Counted from the stretch's first letter, positions 52,323 to 62,337 are shown. The stretch is 64,000 nucleotides of DNA from Paraburkholderia oxyphila NBRC 105797 (GCF_000685075.1 NZ_BAYD01000012.1:1-64000); one strand, 5' to 3'. Numbers and translations are program-made. The notes: generated by a model from the sequence alone, not told the origin.

Positions 52323-52513
52323 GGTGCCAAAGGTCGTGCGGGTTGTTCCGGGTTCGTACCCGCGAGCATGACACGTTGGGCGCAATGGCGCTTGCTGCGC
52401 GCGAGACGGCCTGGCTCGCGCGGCGTGATCGAGGGCCGGTTGGCGCGCTTCGGTGCGCGCGCGAGGCATGAGGCGCGCGAGGTTTGTCCGCGTGCCGGGC
52501 TGGCCTTAATTAT

Positions 52514-52526
52514 TTCGTTTTACGAA
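52514..52526. promoter_or_regulatory. Short inverted repeat near the phospholipase promoter
   Basis: TTCGT-TTT-ACGAA, a perfect 5-bp inverted repeat overlapping the last codons of the LysR gene and 190 bases before the phospholipase start. Could be an operator; the case is weak. Confidence 0.25.
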
Positions 52527-53437
52527 TGAAATTGGGCCGCTTCACTGGCGTCGCCGTGTGCGGCGCGCAGCGCTTCGAGCGTGCCCATGAACGCCCTGAT
52601 GAGATGTCCATTCGCGCGGCTCTTCAGATGGTAGAGATACTCGTGCATCACGGGGCCATCGGGCTCGATGGGCACGCTCACGAGCGAGGCGCCGCGCGGC
52701 ACTTCGCCGGCGGGCATCAGCGAGCAGCCGAGGCCCTGGCGGATCGCCTCGCAGATCGCCTCGCGGCTGCCGATTTCGATGACGGCGGCGGGCTCGACGC
52801 CGCGCCGCCTGAGTGCGGTCTCGGTGGCCTCGCGCGTGCGCGAGCCGGGCTCGCGCAGCAAGAGCGTTTCGCCGGCCAGCACGCCGAGGTCGGCGGCGCG
52901 CCGGTGCGCGAGCGTGTGCGCGGGATCGACCACCAGCACGAGCAGGTCGCCCGCGATGCGGTGGCGCGCGAGCGCGGGGTCGTCCACGCGGTTCGACGAA
53001 ACGGCCACGTCCACGCGATACTCCACGAGCGCGTCGAGCACCTCTTTCGAATTGCCCACCTCGATGCCGATCTGCACGTTCGGATAGCGGCGCCGGAACG
53101 CCGCAACGGCGGGGAGAATGTAATAGGGGCCGGTGGTCCCCAGCCGGAAGCTGCCGGTGTAGCACTCGCGTTCGTGGCGCAGGGCGGCGTCGATTTCGCG
53201 TTCGCTCAGCATCAGCCGGTCGATCAGCGGCATGAGCGCCGCGCCCGTCTGCGTGAGCTCGACGCGGTTGCCGCGGCGATGAAACAACTCCACGCCGTAG
53301 TGCTTTTCGAGCTGCTGGATGCGTGCCGTGATGGTGGGCTGGCTGACCGAGAGATGCCGTGCGGCCGCAACGATGCTGCCTTGCCGGACGGTTTCATAGA
53401 ACGCGGCGACGAGCGGCGCGAGTTGGGGGACGAGCAT
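52520..53437 (-). CDS. LysR-family transcriptional regulator (CysB/NtcB-like group)
   Basis: A 305-residue regulator. The winged helix reads LVAAFYETVRQGSIVAAARH, LSVSQPTITARIQQLEKHYG with LFHRRGNRVELTQTG. The ligand domain has the GSFRLGTTGPYYILP opening. The start is ATG 53437; wider frames to 53704 are not protein-like. It lies directly upstream of the phospholipase C gene on the same strand, with a 197-bp gap, and may regulate it or an unlinked target such as phosphonate/taurine metabolism. Confidence 0.88.
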   Translation of the reverse strand: MLVPQLAPLVAAFYETVRQGSIVAAARHLSVSQPTITARIQQLEKHYGVELFHRRGNRVELTQTGAALMPLIDRLMLSEREIDAALRHERECYTGSFRLGTTGPYYILPAVAAFRRRYPNVQIGIEVGNSKEVLDALVEYRVDVAVSSNRVDDPALARHRIAGDLLVLVVDPAHTLAHRRAADLGVLAGETLLLREPGSRTREATETALRRRGVEPAAVIEIGSREAICEAIRQGLGCSLMPAGEVPRGASLVSVPIEPDGPVMHEYLYHLKSRANGHLIRAFMGTLEALRAAHGDASEAAQFHS

Positions 53438-53508
53438 GGTCTCGTGACGGCAAATGACCTCGACTTTACCGCAGCTTCGCGTCAGATTCGTTACGGCGTG
53501 CCGCACGC

Positions 53509-53859
53509 TCAAGGCGTCGCCACGCGGTGCAGAATGTCGAGCAACTGCGCGACGGCAAAGGGCTTGCGCAGGAAGCCGACCAGATTCGCATCGGCGGGCG
53601 GTGTGACGAGCGCGGAGACGAGCACGAGCGGTACCCCCGCGAGCACGCTGTTGCGGCGCATTTCGCGCATCAGGGCGAGGCCGTCCATGTGCGGCATCAT
53701 GCAATCGGAGATCACGACATCGGGCGGGTCGGCGAGCGCGGCCCTTAGCGCGTCCGTCCCGTCCTCTGCGGTCCTGACCCGATAACCTTCCTGACCGACC
53801 AGCTCTTTCAGCGCGTTCAGCGCGTTGATGTCGTCGTCGACGAGTAATACGGTAGCCAT
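53509..53859 (-). CDS. Single-domain response regulator (CheY-like)
   Basis: A 116-residue receiver domain. VLLVDDDINALNALKELVGQ has the acidic pair, PDVVISDCMMPHMDGL the phosphorylated Asp (in SDCMMP), VLVSAL the Thr/Ser position and FLRKPF the Lys-Pro motif. No output domain is present, so it acts by protein contact. ATG 53859 is the domain start. It is divergent from the GGDEF gene, with a 380-bp gap that shows no gene. No histidine kinase is adjacent. Confidence 0.88.
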   Translation of the reverse strand: MATVLLVDDDINALNALKELVGQEGYRVRTAEDGTDALRAALADPPDVVISDCMMPHMDGLALMREMRRNSVLAGVPLVLVSALVTPPADANLVGFLRKPFAVAQLLDILHRVATP

Positions 53860-54239
53860 ACGTCGTTTACCTGTGTGGCGCGCGCCCGCCGTTCTTGCAC
53901 GGCTGCTACGCCGTGCGAGCGTGTTCTTCGCCATGTCCCAACCCCGTCCGGGCAGGCGGATTCCGGCGCTTGCAGGCGCCGGAGCTCACCGGCAGAGGCG
54001 CATTTTCCATGCCCGGCACATTCGGACCGGCTATGCTCTCGATCGGCGGCGTGGCGCGTGCGAGTCACTGAAATGACGCATCAATGACATAGCAGATGGC
54101 GTTCCCGTGGCGCTGCCGTGTTTCCCGGGCCGGCTCAAGTCGGTTCATTTTCTGCCGTTAACTTACGCAAGGCCCAGCCCGCACGTGCACAGCGCGTTAG
54201 CCGGCCGCCATCCGAACGACCCTGCGTCATGCGCCGCCC

Positions 54240-55466
54240 ATGTTAGATCCGGTCAATATCCTCCTCGTCACGGTGCTCTCGAGCATCATGAGTCTCGCCA
54301 TCCTCGGCTCATTGCGGCCCGCGGGCATTCCCGGGGTGAGCCGCTGGATGGGCGCATACGTGATGGCGAGCGTCGCGCTCGTGCTCGCGGGCATGCAGCG
54401 CATGGGCGTGCCGCTCCTCACGATCTTCGTTTCGAACACGCTGCTGGCATGTGCCATTACGCGGGTGCTCGAGGGTTGCAGCGAGTTCTTCGGGCTGAGC
54501 CCGCGTGCGCCGCTCGCCCGGGCGGGCTGTGCGGTGGTGGGCGCGGGGATTGCCTGGTGGTACTGGATAACGCCGGATCTGGCCGCGCGCATCGCGCTCG
54601 TTTCCGTGTTTCATGGCTCGGTTTATTGCGCCATCGGTTGGCTGGCGCTGCGGCATCGGCCGAAGGGGCGGCCGGTCTACAGCTATCGTTTCGTCACCTG
54701 CGCCGCCTGGCTGGGCGCGTTCGCGCACGGCCTGAGGGGCTTCATTTACGGCACGGGGCTGATACACCAGAGCACAATGCTCGACTTCACGCCCTTTAAT
54801 GTCGCGTATCTGGCGCTGGGGATCCTGGTGCTGCCGGCGCTCTCGATCGGCATGGTGCTGCTCGCGCACGACCGCATGGCCGAGCGACTCGAACACCTCG
54901 CGAGCCGCGATGAGCTAACCGGCGCGCTCACGCGCCGCGCGTTCCTCACGCAGGCCGGGGCGGCGCTCGATGCCGCGCGTGCCGCGGGCACGCCGCATGC
55001 GCTCGCCATCGTCGATATCGATCACTTCAAGAGCATCAACGACCGCTACGGCCACGCGGCAGGCGACCGCGCGCTTGCCCAGTTCGGCCGCGTGATTGCC
55101 GCGGGCGTGCGCGAGTCGGACCTGTTCGGCAGGCTGGGCGGCGAGGAGTTCGCGCTGCTTTTTCCGGCGATGGCGCGCGAGGACGCGGTGATGCGCGTCG
55201 ACGCGCTGCGCGTGGCCGCGCTCGCGGTGCGGCGCGGAGACTGCATCACGGCGCACGAGGGCGCGCCGTCGGGCACGGCGCAGGACGACGGGGAGGACGC
55301 CGGGGACGATGCCCAGGCGGCGCACGCGGGCCTGACGTTCAGTGCCGGCGTGGACGTCTATCAGGACGGCGATACATTGGCGAGCCTGATGGCGCGCGCG
55401 GACGCCGCGCTCTATGAGGCGAAGACGCGCGGCCGCGACCGGGTGGTGAGCGCAGCGGCGCAATAA
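54240..55466 (+). CDS. Membrane diguanylate cyclase (GGDEF)
   Basis: A 408-residue protein. About six or seven membrane helices fill residues 5-215. The GGDEF domain follows: HLASRDELTGALTRRAFLTQ, IDHFKSINDRYGHAAGD (the metal and substrate residues), and the active site FGRLGGEEFALLF as GGEEF. RxxD is not obvious, so product inhibition may be absent. An acidic Asp/Gly insert (QDDGEDAGDDAQ) near the end of the domain is unusual. It makes cyclic di-GMP and so can affect biofilm and motility. ATG 54240. Confidence 0.92.
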   Translation: MLDPVNILLVTVLSSIMSLAILGSLRPAGIPGVSRWMGAYVMASVALVLAGMQRMGVPLLTIFVSNTLLACAITRVLEGCSEFFGLSPRAPLARAGCAVVGAGIAWWYWITPDLAARIALVSVFHGSVYCAIGWLALRHRPKGRPVYSYRFVTCAAWLGAFAHGLRGFIYGTGLIHQSTMLDFTPFNVAYLALGILVLPALSIGMVLLAHDRMAERLEHLASRDELTGALTRRAFLTQAGAALDAARAAGTPHALAIVDIDHFKSINDRYGHAAGDRALAQFGRVIAAGVRESDLFGRLGGEEFALLFPAMAREDAVMRVDALRVAALAVRRGDCITAHEGAPSGTAQDDGEDAGDDAQAAHAGLTFSAGVDVYQDGDTLASLMARADAALYEAKTRGRDRVVSAAAQ

Positions 55467-56394
55467 AGACAAGGCATCATTGCGCGCTGACGCAGCGGCG
55501 GCGTCATAAAAAGTTCAAATAATGCCAGGCGATTTTTCCATCGGCATTACTCCACGCGACTCCCCCAAACCGGCCCTTAAAACAAGACGGTAATCCGTTG
55601 CGCCTTGGTGTTTTCCCTCTTTGCGCAATGGATTTATTTCGTCATCCTGTTTCTTCTCGTGAGGTTATGCGAATTGAATGCCCCGAAAACGGCTTGTTGA
55701 TGGGCGTTAAATCTATGCAGTCATTTCGGTATGCATAGCGCATGCTAATGCAATTCAGATAAGCCACCTCGCTGTTTTTAAAGGATAATCAATCCCAGCC
55801 AGGGATGACGTTCAGCAACGTTCATTCCATCCGGCCGCGCCTCGCCGTGTTCGCGCCGCCGGAAACAGGCACCGCATTTTTCGGGGCAGGCGTCTTTTCC
55901 TTGATAACCAGTGGCGATCATTCCAGGCGGATATCGTGCGGAAGTCGAGACGCCCGCTTGCGGCGTCACGCGCCTTTATTTGCCTTCAAATCCGCTGCCC
56001 CTCGTGCGCGTAGAAGTGCATGCCAGCCGCGTCGACGCCAGTCCGCGCCGGGGCAGACGCACCGCAAGACGCCGGCCGCCCGGCGCAGGTTCGGGCCGCT
56101 CGCACTGTAGCGCGACGCGTGCGTGTGCACGCAGGCGCAGCCGGTGCGCGCCGCGCGTGTTGTTCCTCGCGCCCCGCGCACGCTCGCGAGGCGCCGCTCC
56201 GCTCGCATTCGTCCCCGCATTTTTCACCGCACTCGTCACCGCATTTATAGGCCCGCAGCCGGAATTCCCTCGCCATGCGATTCGCGCATGGCGCTCCGGC
56301 GCGGGCCAACTACCGGCCAGCCGTCCAACAGGATTTCCGGGGGGAAGTCGCGCATCACCTTGGGTGGGTGGCCATCAACCACAAGGAGCCTGAG
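55467..56394. other. 928-bp gene-free stretch upstream of the autoinducer synthase
   Basis: The first 330 bases are AT-richer and hold possible promoter elements; ATCCC/GGGAT inverted repeats lie near 55790-55806. The second part, 56000-56260, is very GC-rich, with repeated CACCGCA-type segments. Several open frames cross on both strands, but none has a family pattern. The length suggests a long regulatory region, or small RNAs as found near other quorum-sensing genes; none could be identified. Confidence 0.4.
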
Positions 56395-57693
56395 ATGAAA
56401 GTTGGCAATAACAATTGGCGGAATGCACATAACAACGACGCGGCGCTGCCGGCCTTTCTCGCCGCACGCGTCGACCGCTATTACACGGAACGCGTGCAGC
56501 AGAGCTGGTCGGGGGGGCACATCATGAAGGGGCGCGTTCCGGATGCCGACGCTTTGCACCTTTCGAGCAACGATTACCTGTCGATTGCCCGCCATCCCGA
56601 GATTCTCGATGCCATGTGCACGAGCATCCGCTCCGAGGGCAACGGCCTGCTGATGTCGGGCGTGTTCCTGCACGGCGACGATTGCCCGCAGCTGAATCTC
56701 GAAGACCGTTTCGCGCGCTTCATGGGCGCCGAGGCGAGCGTGCTCTGCCAGTCGGGGTTCGCGGCCAACACGGGGCTGATCCAGTCGATCGCGAATGCGC
56801 AAACGCCCGTGTACGTCGACATGATGGCGCATATGTCGCTCTGGGAAGGCATTCGCAGCGCGGGGGCGAAGGCCATCAGTTTCTTCCACAACGATGTCGA
56901 GCATCTCGAGCAGCGCATCCAGCGCTACGGGCCGGGCATCGTGATCGTCGATTCGGTGTACAGCACGAATGGCAGCGTGTGCCCGCTGCAGGCTTTCGCG
57001 GACGTGTGCGCCGAGCACGAGTGCGTATTCGTGGTGGACGAGTCGCATTCGCTCGGCACGCACGGTCCGCATGGCGCGGGGATGGTTGCGCAACTGGGCT
57101 TGACCGATCGTGTGCACTTTCGCACGGCGAGTCTCGCGAAGGCGTTCGCGGGCCGCGCGGGCATCATCAGCTGCTCGCGGCGCTTCCAGGAATACTTCAA
57201 GTGCGAGGCGTTGCCGGCCATTTTCAGCTCAACGCTGCTGCCGCACGAGAGCGCGGGTCTCGCGGCCACGCTCGACGTGATCGAGCGCGACGACTGGCGC
57301 CGCACGCGTGTGGCCGCGAACGCGCGCTATCTGCGCATGCGCCTGGCTGAGCTCGGCTACAACCTCAACGGCAGCGAAACGCAGATCATCGCGCTCGAGG
57401 CCGGACCGGAACCGCAGACCATCGTGCTGCGCGATGCGCTCGAGGCGCGCGGCATCTTCGGCTCGGTGTTCTGCGCGCCGGCCACGGCGCAGAACCGCTC
57501 GCTCGTGCGCCTGTCGATCAGTGCTGCGCTGTCCGAGGCGGAGCTCGAGCGCATCGTGGACGTGTGCGAAGCGATACGCGACGAAGTGCAAATGTGGAAC
57601 TGGCCTTCGACGCGCCGCCTCATGGAGCGCGGCGCCGGCCGTGCGCGCGTGCGTCAGCCGCGTGCGCTGGCGGAACTGCCGGTAGCCGCGTGA
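56395..57693 (+). CDS. Alpha-hydroxyketone autoinducer synthase, CqsA/LqsA/JqsA family
   Basis: A 432-residue PLP-dependent enzyme of the alpha-oxoamine synthase fold. LHLSSNDYLSIARHPEILDA, VFVVDESHSLGTHGPHGAGM (Asp215 and His218 at the cofactor) and FRTASLAKAFAGRAGIISCS (PLP Lys249) are visible. The absence of linked biotin or heme genes and the adjacent kinase/regulator genes point to CqsA-type synthases rather than KBL/BioF/HemA. Known members join an acyl-CoA with an amino acid or SAM to give alpha-hydroxyketones or related pyrazine precursors as quorum signals. The ATG at 56395 has AAGGAG upstream. Related genes are called jqsA in Janthinobacterium. The acyl substrate is not predictable. 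Confidence 0.85.
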   Translation: MKVGNNNWRNAHNNDAALPAFLAARVDRYYTERVQQSWSGGHIMKGRVPDADALHLSSNDYLSIARHPEILDAMCTSIRSEGNGLLMSGVFLHGDDCPQLNLEDRFARFMGAEASVLCQSGFAANTGLIQSIANAQTPVYVDMMAHMSLWEGIRSAGAKAISFFHNDVEHLEQRIQRYGPGIVIVDSVYSTNGSVCPLQAFADVCAEHECVFVVDESHSLGTHGPHGAGMVAQLGLTDRVHFRTASLAKAFAGRAGIISCSRRFQEYFKCEALPAIFSSTLLPHESAGLAATLDVIERDDWRRTRVAANARYLRMRLAELGYNLNGSETQIIALEAGPEPQTIVLRDALEARGIFGSVFCAPATAQNRSLVRLSISAALSEAELERIVDVCEAIRDEVQMWNWPSTRRLMERGAGRARVRQPRALAELPVAA

Positions 57694-57757
57694 GGCCGGC
57701 AGGCGCGGAGCTGGAGCGAGCGTGACGCGGGCATGACAGACAGGCGGCGTGAGCGGC

Positions 57758-58795
57758 TCAGCGCGAGTCCCACGCCGCCTGGATTTCGCGGTCGAGCTGC
57801 TGCAGCCAGGCGTCATAGGGCAGCACGTTTTCGAGCGCGAGACCCGCGGGATGCTTCACGACGGCATAGACATAGCGGCGCTCGCCTTCGAACACCGATG
57901 CGGGATGCATATACGGCTGCCATTGTTCGCAGTGCGCCGGATAGTAGCCTTCGGTGCGCCAGAAGTAGGGCACGCTGCGCTGGCTGTCGAGCTCGGCGAG
58001 AAACGAGGCGGGCGCGCTTTGCTCGATGGCGATCTCGTGCACGCCGCGCAGCGATTCCTCGGTGTGGATGATGAGCAGCCAGGGCGTGCCCTGGGCATCG
58101 AACATGAGCAGGCCGTGCGGCTGATACGAGAGATAGTGCTCGACGATGCCGAGCGACTCGAAAATGCCCTGCACGTGCGCAGCGAGCGCGCCATCCTTGA
58201 GAAACGCGTATTCGGACACGGCGAGCGCGTCGAGCACCGTGCCGCAGGCCTTGTTGAAATAGGCGGCCTGCATGTCGCGGATCGCCTGATTCAGGGTTTC
58301 TACGGCGTCGACTTCGTGCTTGCGGATGAAGCGGTCGATCAGGCCTTCGTTGAAGCTCTTGACGGCCACGTGCTCGTCGGCCTTGCCGGTGAGCACGATT
58401 TTCTTGAGCGCCGGATTGGCGAGACGGCGGCAGAATTCGATGCCGTTCAGCTCGGGCATGTCGTAGTCGACCACCACGACCGACACGGACTCGAAGCGCT
58501 CCGGCCGGTGCACGAGCGAGCGGATCGCGTCCACGCGCATGGCAATGACCTGATGCGCATCGTTTTCTTCGGTGCGGTCGAGATAGGGACTGAAAACGGG
58601 CGAGGCCGGCTGGTCTTGCGCCGCGCGCCCGTTTAGAAACTTCAGGGCCTCCGCGGGCGAGCTGAACAGCCGGAACGCCAGCTCCGGGTCGAGTTGCAGG
58701 CTCAGATTCGAGAGAAACGCCGCGCTGTCGTCGACGAAGGCGGCGGTGGTCGGCCAGGAGAACGGCTGAATGGCTTTCGGAGTGGCTTTCGTCAT
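57758..58795 (-). CDS. Response regulator of the quorum-sensing module (LqsR/JqsR-like)
   Basis: A 345-residue protein. The receiver domain occupies the first half, with FVDDSAAFLSNLSLQL, SVVVVDYDMPELNGIEFCRR (phosphorylated Asp in VVDYDMP) and KKIVLTGKADEHVA. There is an insert of about 45 residues between the first acidic pair and the Asp strand. The second half has no known DNA-binding motif, as in LqsR. The ATG at 58795 overlaps the kinase stop (ATGA), so it is translationally coupled and made with the kinase. It converges on the synthase gene with a 64-bp gap. A direct DNA target is unlikely; it may act as a phosphate sink or on another protein. Confidence 0.85.
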   Translation of the reverse strand: MTKATPKAIQPFSWPTTAAFVDDSAAFLSNLSLQLDPELAFRLFSSPAEALKFLNGRAAQDQPASPVFSPYLDRTEENDAHQVIAMRVDAIRSLVHRPERFESVSVVVVDYDMPELNGIEFCRRLANPALKKIVLTGKADEHVAVKSFNEGLIDRFIRKHEVDAVETLNQAIRDMQAAYFNKACGTVLDALAVSEYAFLKDGALAAHVQGIFESLGIVEHYLSYQPHGLLMFDAQGTPWLLIIHTEESLRGVHEIAIEQSAPASFLAELDSQRSVPYFWRTEGYYPAHCEQWQPYMHPASVFEGERRYVYAVVKHPAGLALENVLPYDAWLQQLDREIQAAWDSR

Positions 58796-60162
58796 GGCGC
58801 TGGGAATGTCAGAACAAACTCGGTGTACTTGCCTTTCACCGAAGAGCAGGCAATGGCTCCCCCCATCGCTTGCATGACATCGCGGCAAAATGCCAGCCCA
58901 ATTCCTGCTCCGAGCTGCACGTCATCGGTGGTGGTGGAAGAAGTATAAAAGCGGGTAAAGATGTGCGGCAAGACTTCAGACGAAATACCGGAGCCGGTGT
59001 CGCTGAAAATCAACCGGTTGGCGCGATTGCCGCGATCGTCCGCTTCGAGCCGGATCGAAATATGCGCGCCGTCGATGCTGCCCATATGCCGAAACGCATT
59101 TTTAAGCAGATTGAACAGCACGTGCACGGTCAGCATTTCAGAACCGGCGAACTCGAAATCGGGCCGCAGATTGCAATGCACGCGTGCGCGCTCGCCTTCG
59201 CGAAACGGATAGCGCGCGAGCGCGGTTTCGACGCAATGCGCAATCGAGCACGTCGTTGCGTTTTGCATGTTCGTGCCGGAAAAGCGCGCGGTGGCGAGCA
59301 GCATGTCGATGATCGCGTTCGAATGCAGCGCTTCCTGCTCGATGCGGCTCACCACGCCCTGCATCGAATGCAGATGCGCCACGCGTATTTTCGGCACCGG
59401 CAGACGGTTGCGCTGGGCGAGCGCATAGGTGTCGAGCAGCGCGGGCAGATAGCGCATGAGGCCCGCCGCCCCCACGCGGATGGCGACGAGCGGCGTGCGC
59501 AGCTCGTGCGCGACGCTGCCCGCCGTGGCCAGCATCGCGCGCTCCTGTTCGATCTGGATGCGATCCTGGTCGTAGTTCGCCACCGCGCCGATGGCCACGG
59601 CGAACGAAAAAATCGCCAGGTGGGTGAGATAAACGGAGTTGAGGACGATCGGGTCGGTGGTGAGCACATAGGCGACGAGCGCGAGCCCGATGCCCACGAC
59701 GAACTGCAGCACGAGCATGAGCCAGTCGAGCAGCAGCACCATGACGAAGGCGGCGATCAGCGCGCTCTCGACCCAGACCTCGTTGCCGTTGTTCTTGAGC
59801 AGCATGAAGGTGAAGAAGAACGGCAGCGCGTAGAGCGTGGCGGTATACCAGTACCAGGGCAGCAGTTTCCTGGCCGCGGCGGGCCAGCGCTCGAAGGCGA
59901 GAATCGGCACGAACAGCGCGGCGCCGATCAGTCGTAGCGTGAGATTTTCATAGGGCTGCGGAAAGAGGTCCTTCCAGACGTAGTAGTAAAGCGGGAAGCC
60001 GACGCTCGCGACCACGGCGAGCGGGCGCATGCGGCGCTTCACGTACTGGAGGTTGCGCATGGCGGGCGCGAACGCGCGCACCATGCGCGGCTTGAGCGCC
60101 GCCCAGCCGCGGCGCGCGCGCATCGTGATACTCGATACGTTCATCAGGGTGGAATCGCTCAT
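58792..60162 (-). CDS. Quorum-sensing membrane histidine kinase (CqsS/LqsS/JqsS-like)
   Basis: A 456-residue kinase. Six or seven membrane helices at about 45-195 form the sensor, followed by a short coiled coil and the H-box AGSVAHELRTPLVAIR (His219), then N-box LFNLLKNAFRHM, G1 FSDTGSGISS and G2 LGAGIGLAFCRDVMQAMGG. The lack of a receiver domain fits LqsS rather than CqsS. ATG 60162 is chosen just before the first membrane-proximal region. It is coupled to the response regulator and lies next to the CqsA-like gene, so it should sense the signal that enzyme makes. Confidence 0.87.
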   Translation of the reverse strand: MSDSTLMNVSSITMRARRGWAALKPRMVRAFAPAMRNLQYVKRRMRPLAVVASVGFPLYYYVWKDLFPQPYENLTLRLIGAALFVPILAFERWPAAARKLLPWYWYTATLYALPFFFTFMLLKNNGNEVWVESALIAAFVMVLLLDWLMLVLQFVVGIGLALVAYVLTTDPIVLNSVYLTHLAIFSFAVAIGAVANYDQDRIQIEQERAMLATAGSVAHELRTPLVAIRVGAAGLMRYLPALLDTYALAQRNRLPVPKIRVAHLHSMQGVVSRIEQEALHSNAIIDMLLATARFSGTNMQNATTCSIAHCVETALARYPFREGERARVHCNLRPDFEFAGSEMLTVHVLFNLLKNAFRHMGSIDGAHISIRLEADDRGNRANRLIFSDTGSGISSEVLPHIFTRFYTSSTTTDDVQLGAGIGLAFCRDVMQAMGGAIACSSVKGKYTEFVLTFPAP

Positions 60163-60674
60163 GGTTCGATGCCGGATTCGCTGCCGGCCCTGGCTGCGCG
60201 TGCGTCTCTTGTCGACCGGCGTTAGCGCTTTGGCGCTGACTCCGGTTCCATGCAAAGCACCGATGCAAAGCGCTTGCTCGGGTTCCACGCGTAGCGGTCT
60301 CAGGGCAGGTGGGGTCGGACTGCTGCGGCCATTGCAGACAATAACATCATTGTGGGGCACCGATGCGGGCTGCAAGGGGCTCGGGCGTCACATCTGCGCG
60401 CACCGTGGTCAAGCGGCATCGACGAACGATGCCGCGTATGCATGGAGAAGGTGGCGGAGGGCGTGTGACGGCGTGAAGGGGGAATGTGCGGATGAATCGG
60501 CAGGCGTGCGAACGGCTCCTGGCGTGAGGCTCAGACCGTGACCGTTGGGGCGTGGGGCGCACGAACTGCGAGAACCGCAAGAACGCATGGCGGCATGGCT
60601 GCGTCGAGCGCCGCCTGGGCGTCGCGATACGGAGAATGGCCGCCCGCCGGGTTCACGACGGCTTCACGATCCCC
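60163..60674. other. 512-bp gap upstream of the kinase gene
   Basis: No gene supported. Arginine-rich open frames on both strands are typical of GC-rich filler. It must contain the promoter of the kinase/response-regulator pair; no clear -35/-10 was found. Confidence 0.4.
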
Positions 60675-62337
60675 TCACGCGCGGGGCCGATACTGTTCGC
60701 GCAGACGAAAGCGCTGGATCTTGCCCGTTGCGGTCTTGGGCAGATCGTCGACGAAAACAATCTCGCGCGGATACTTGTGCGGCGCGAGCCGCGCCTTGAC
60801 GAAGGCCTTCAACGTGTCGACGAGCGCGGCATGCCCGTCCTGCGTGGCGAGCGCTTGCGCCTCCTGCTTGAGTACGACGAATGCGCAGGTCTTCACGAGC
60901 CCGTCCTGATCCACGCCGATCACGGCCGCCTCGAGCACGGCATCGTGCTGCACGAGCACCATCTCCACCTCGATGGGCGAGACATACTGGCCGCTCACCT
61001 TGAGCATGTCGTCGCTGCGGCCCGCATAGACGTAGCAGCCGCTGGGCAGGCGCCGGTACTTGTCGCCGCTCTTGACCCACTCGCCCAGAAAGGTCGCGCG
61101 TGATTTTTCGCGATTGCTCCAGTACATCAGGGCGGCGCTCGGGCCGCGAATATAGAGGTCGCCCATTTCTCCGTCGGGCACGGGCCGGCCCGACTCGTCG
61201 CGCAACTCGATCTCGTAGCCGGGCACGGGACGCCCCGTGGTGCCGTATTCGACTTCGCCCGGGCGGTTCGAGAGAAAGATGTGCAGCATTTCCGTGGAGC
61301 CGATGCCGTCGAGGATATCGCTGCCGAAATGTCGGCTGAAACGCTCGCCGGTCTCACGCGGCAACGCCTCGCCCGCCGACGCGCAAATGCGCAGCGCGAG
61401 TTCCGCGCGCGTGGGCAGGCTGGGCGAGGCCATCATGCTCGCGTACAGCGTGGGCACGCCGTAGAAGATCGTCGGGCGGTGCTTGACGAGGCGCGCGAAA
61501 ACGGCGCTGGCGGTGGGGCGCTCGGCCATCAGCACCGTGGTCGCGCCTACCGAGAGCGGAAACGAGAGGGCATTGCCGAGCCCGTATGCGAAGAACAGCT
61601 TGGCCGCGGAGAACACCACATCGCTTTCGCGGATGCCGAGAACGGACTTGGCATAAGTCTCCACGGTCCAGTAGAGGTTGGCGTGCGTATGCACAGTCCC
61701 TTTGGGCTTGCCCGTCGAACCGGACGAATAGAGCCACAGCGCGATGTCGTCGCCGCTCGTGCGCGCCGCTTGTGCGGCGGGCTGGGCGCGTTCGATCAGC
61801 TCATGGAGCACGAGCGCGCCGCGCGGGCCGCCAGGCGCGCCGTCGAGCGGCTGCGAGACCACCAGCGCGCAGTCTTCACCATTGCCCTCGGAATGGGCTT
61901 GTGCCAGCGCGGTGCTCACGACGGGCAGCAGCGCGCCCGACACAATCACGAGCCGCGCGCGGCTGTGCGCGAGCATGTAGGCATAGTCGGCGGCCGTGAG
62001 CAGGGTGTTGACGACGACGGGCACGACGCCCGCATGCAACGCGCCGAGAAAGACCACGGGCAGCTCGATGGTGTCGAGCATCACGAGCAGGATGCGTTCT
62101 TCCGTGTGCACGCCCAGCGCGCGCAACGCCGCGGAGAACTGGCGCGCGCGTTTCGAGTTCGCCGTAGGTGAGCGTGCGGGTGTCGTCGATATAGGCGGGT
62201 TTGGCGCTGCGCGCCGCGTTCAGGGCGAACAGGTGCACCGCGAAATTCAACTGCGCGGGCGGCGGCACGGGGGCCGGCGCGCTCGATATCTGGGGTGCCG
62301 CAGGGGCCACGGCCAGCGACGCTGCTTGGGTATCCAC
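60675..62337 (-). pseudogene. bclA: Benzoate-CoA ligase, with a frameshift as read
   Basis: The enzyme activates benzoate to benzoyl-CoA, the entry step of the box pathway. The C-terminal frame contains LWLYSSGSTGKPKGTVHTHA (P-loop), SAAKLFFAYGLGNALSFPLS and IFYGVPTLYASM, typical of BadA/BclA-type ligases, GSTEMLHIFLSNRPG and the Lys motif KTATGKIQRF. The N-terminus (GTG at 62337, GGAGA upstream; LNFAVHLFALNAARSAKPAY, TLTYGELETRA) is in another frame. The shift falls in a GC dinucleotide run at 62142-62150: adding one CG unit restores ETRARQFSAALRALGVHTEE. Total length is 1663 bases, two short of a 554-residue gene. It may be a real contraction or a sequencing error. It follows the DUF4863 gene on the same strand. 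Confidence 0.88.

Noticed and set aside
50037..52529. 830-codon open frame opposite phospholipase C
   Set aside because: Shadow frame in very GC-rich coding DNA; the phospholipase frame carries all the motifs.
55805..56393. Several overlapping open frames before the autoinducer synthase
   Set aside because: Arg/Ala/His-rich in every frame, no ribosome-binding sites and no domains.
60347..60541. Open frames upstream of the kinase gene
   Set aside because: Short, arginine-rich, and on both strands at once; expected by chance at this GC content.
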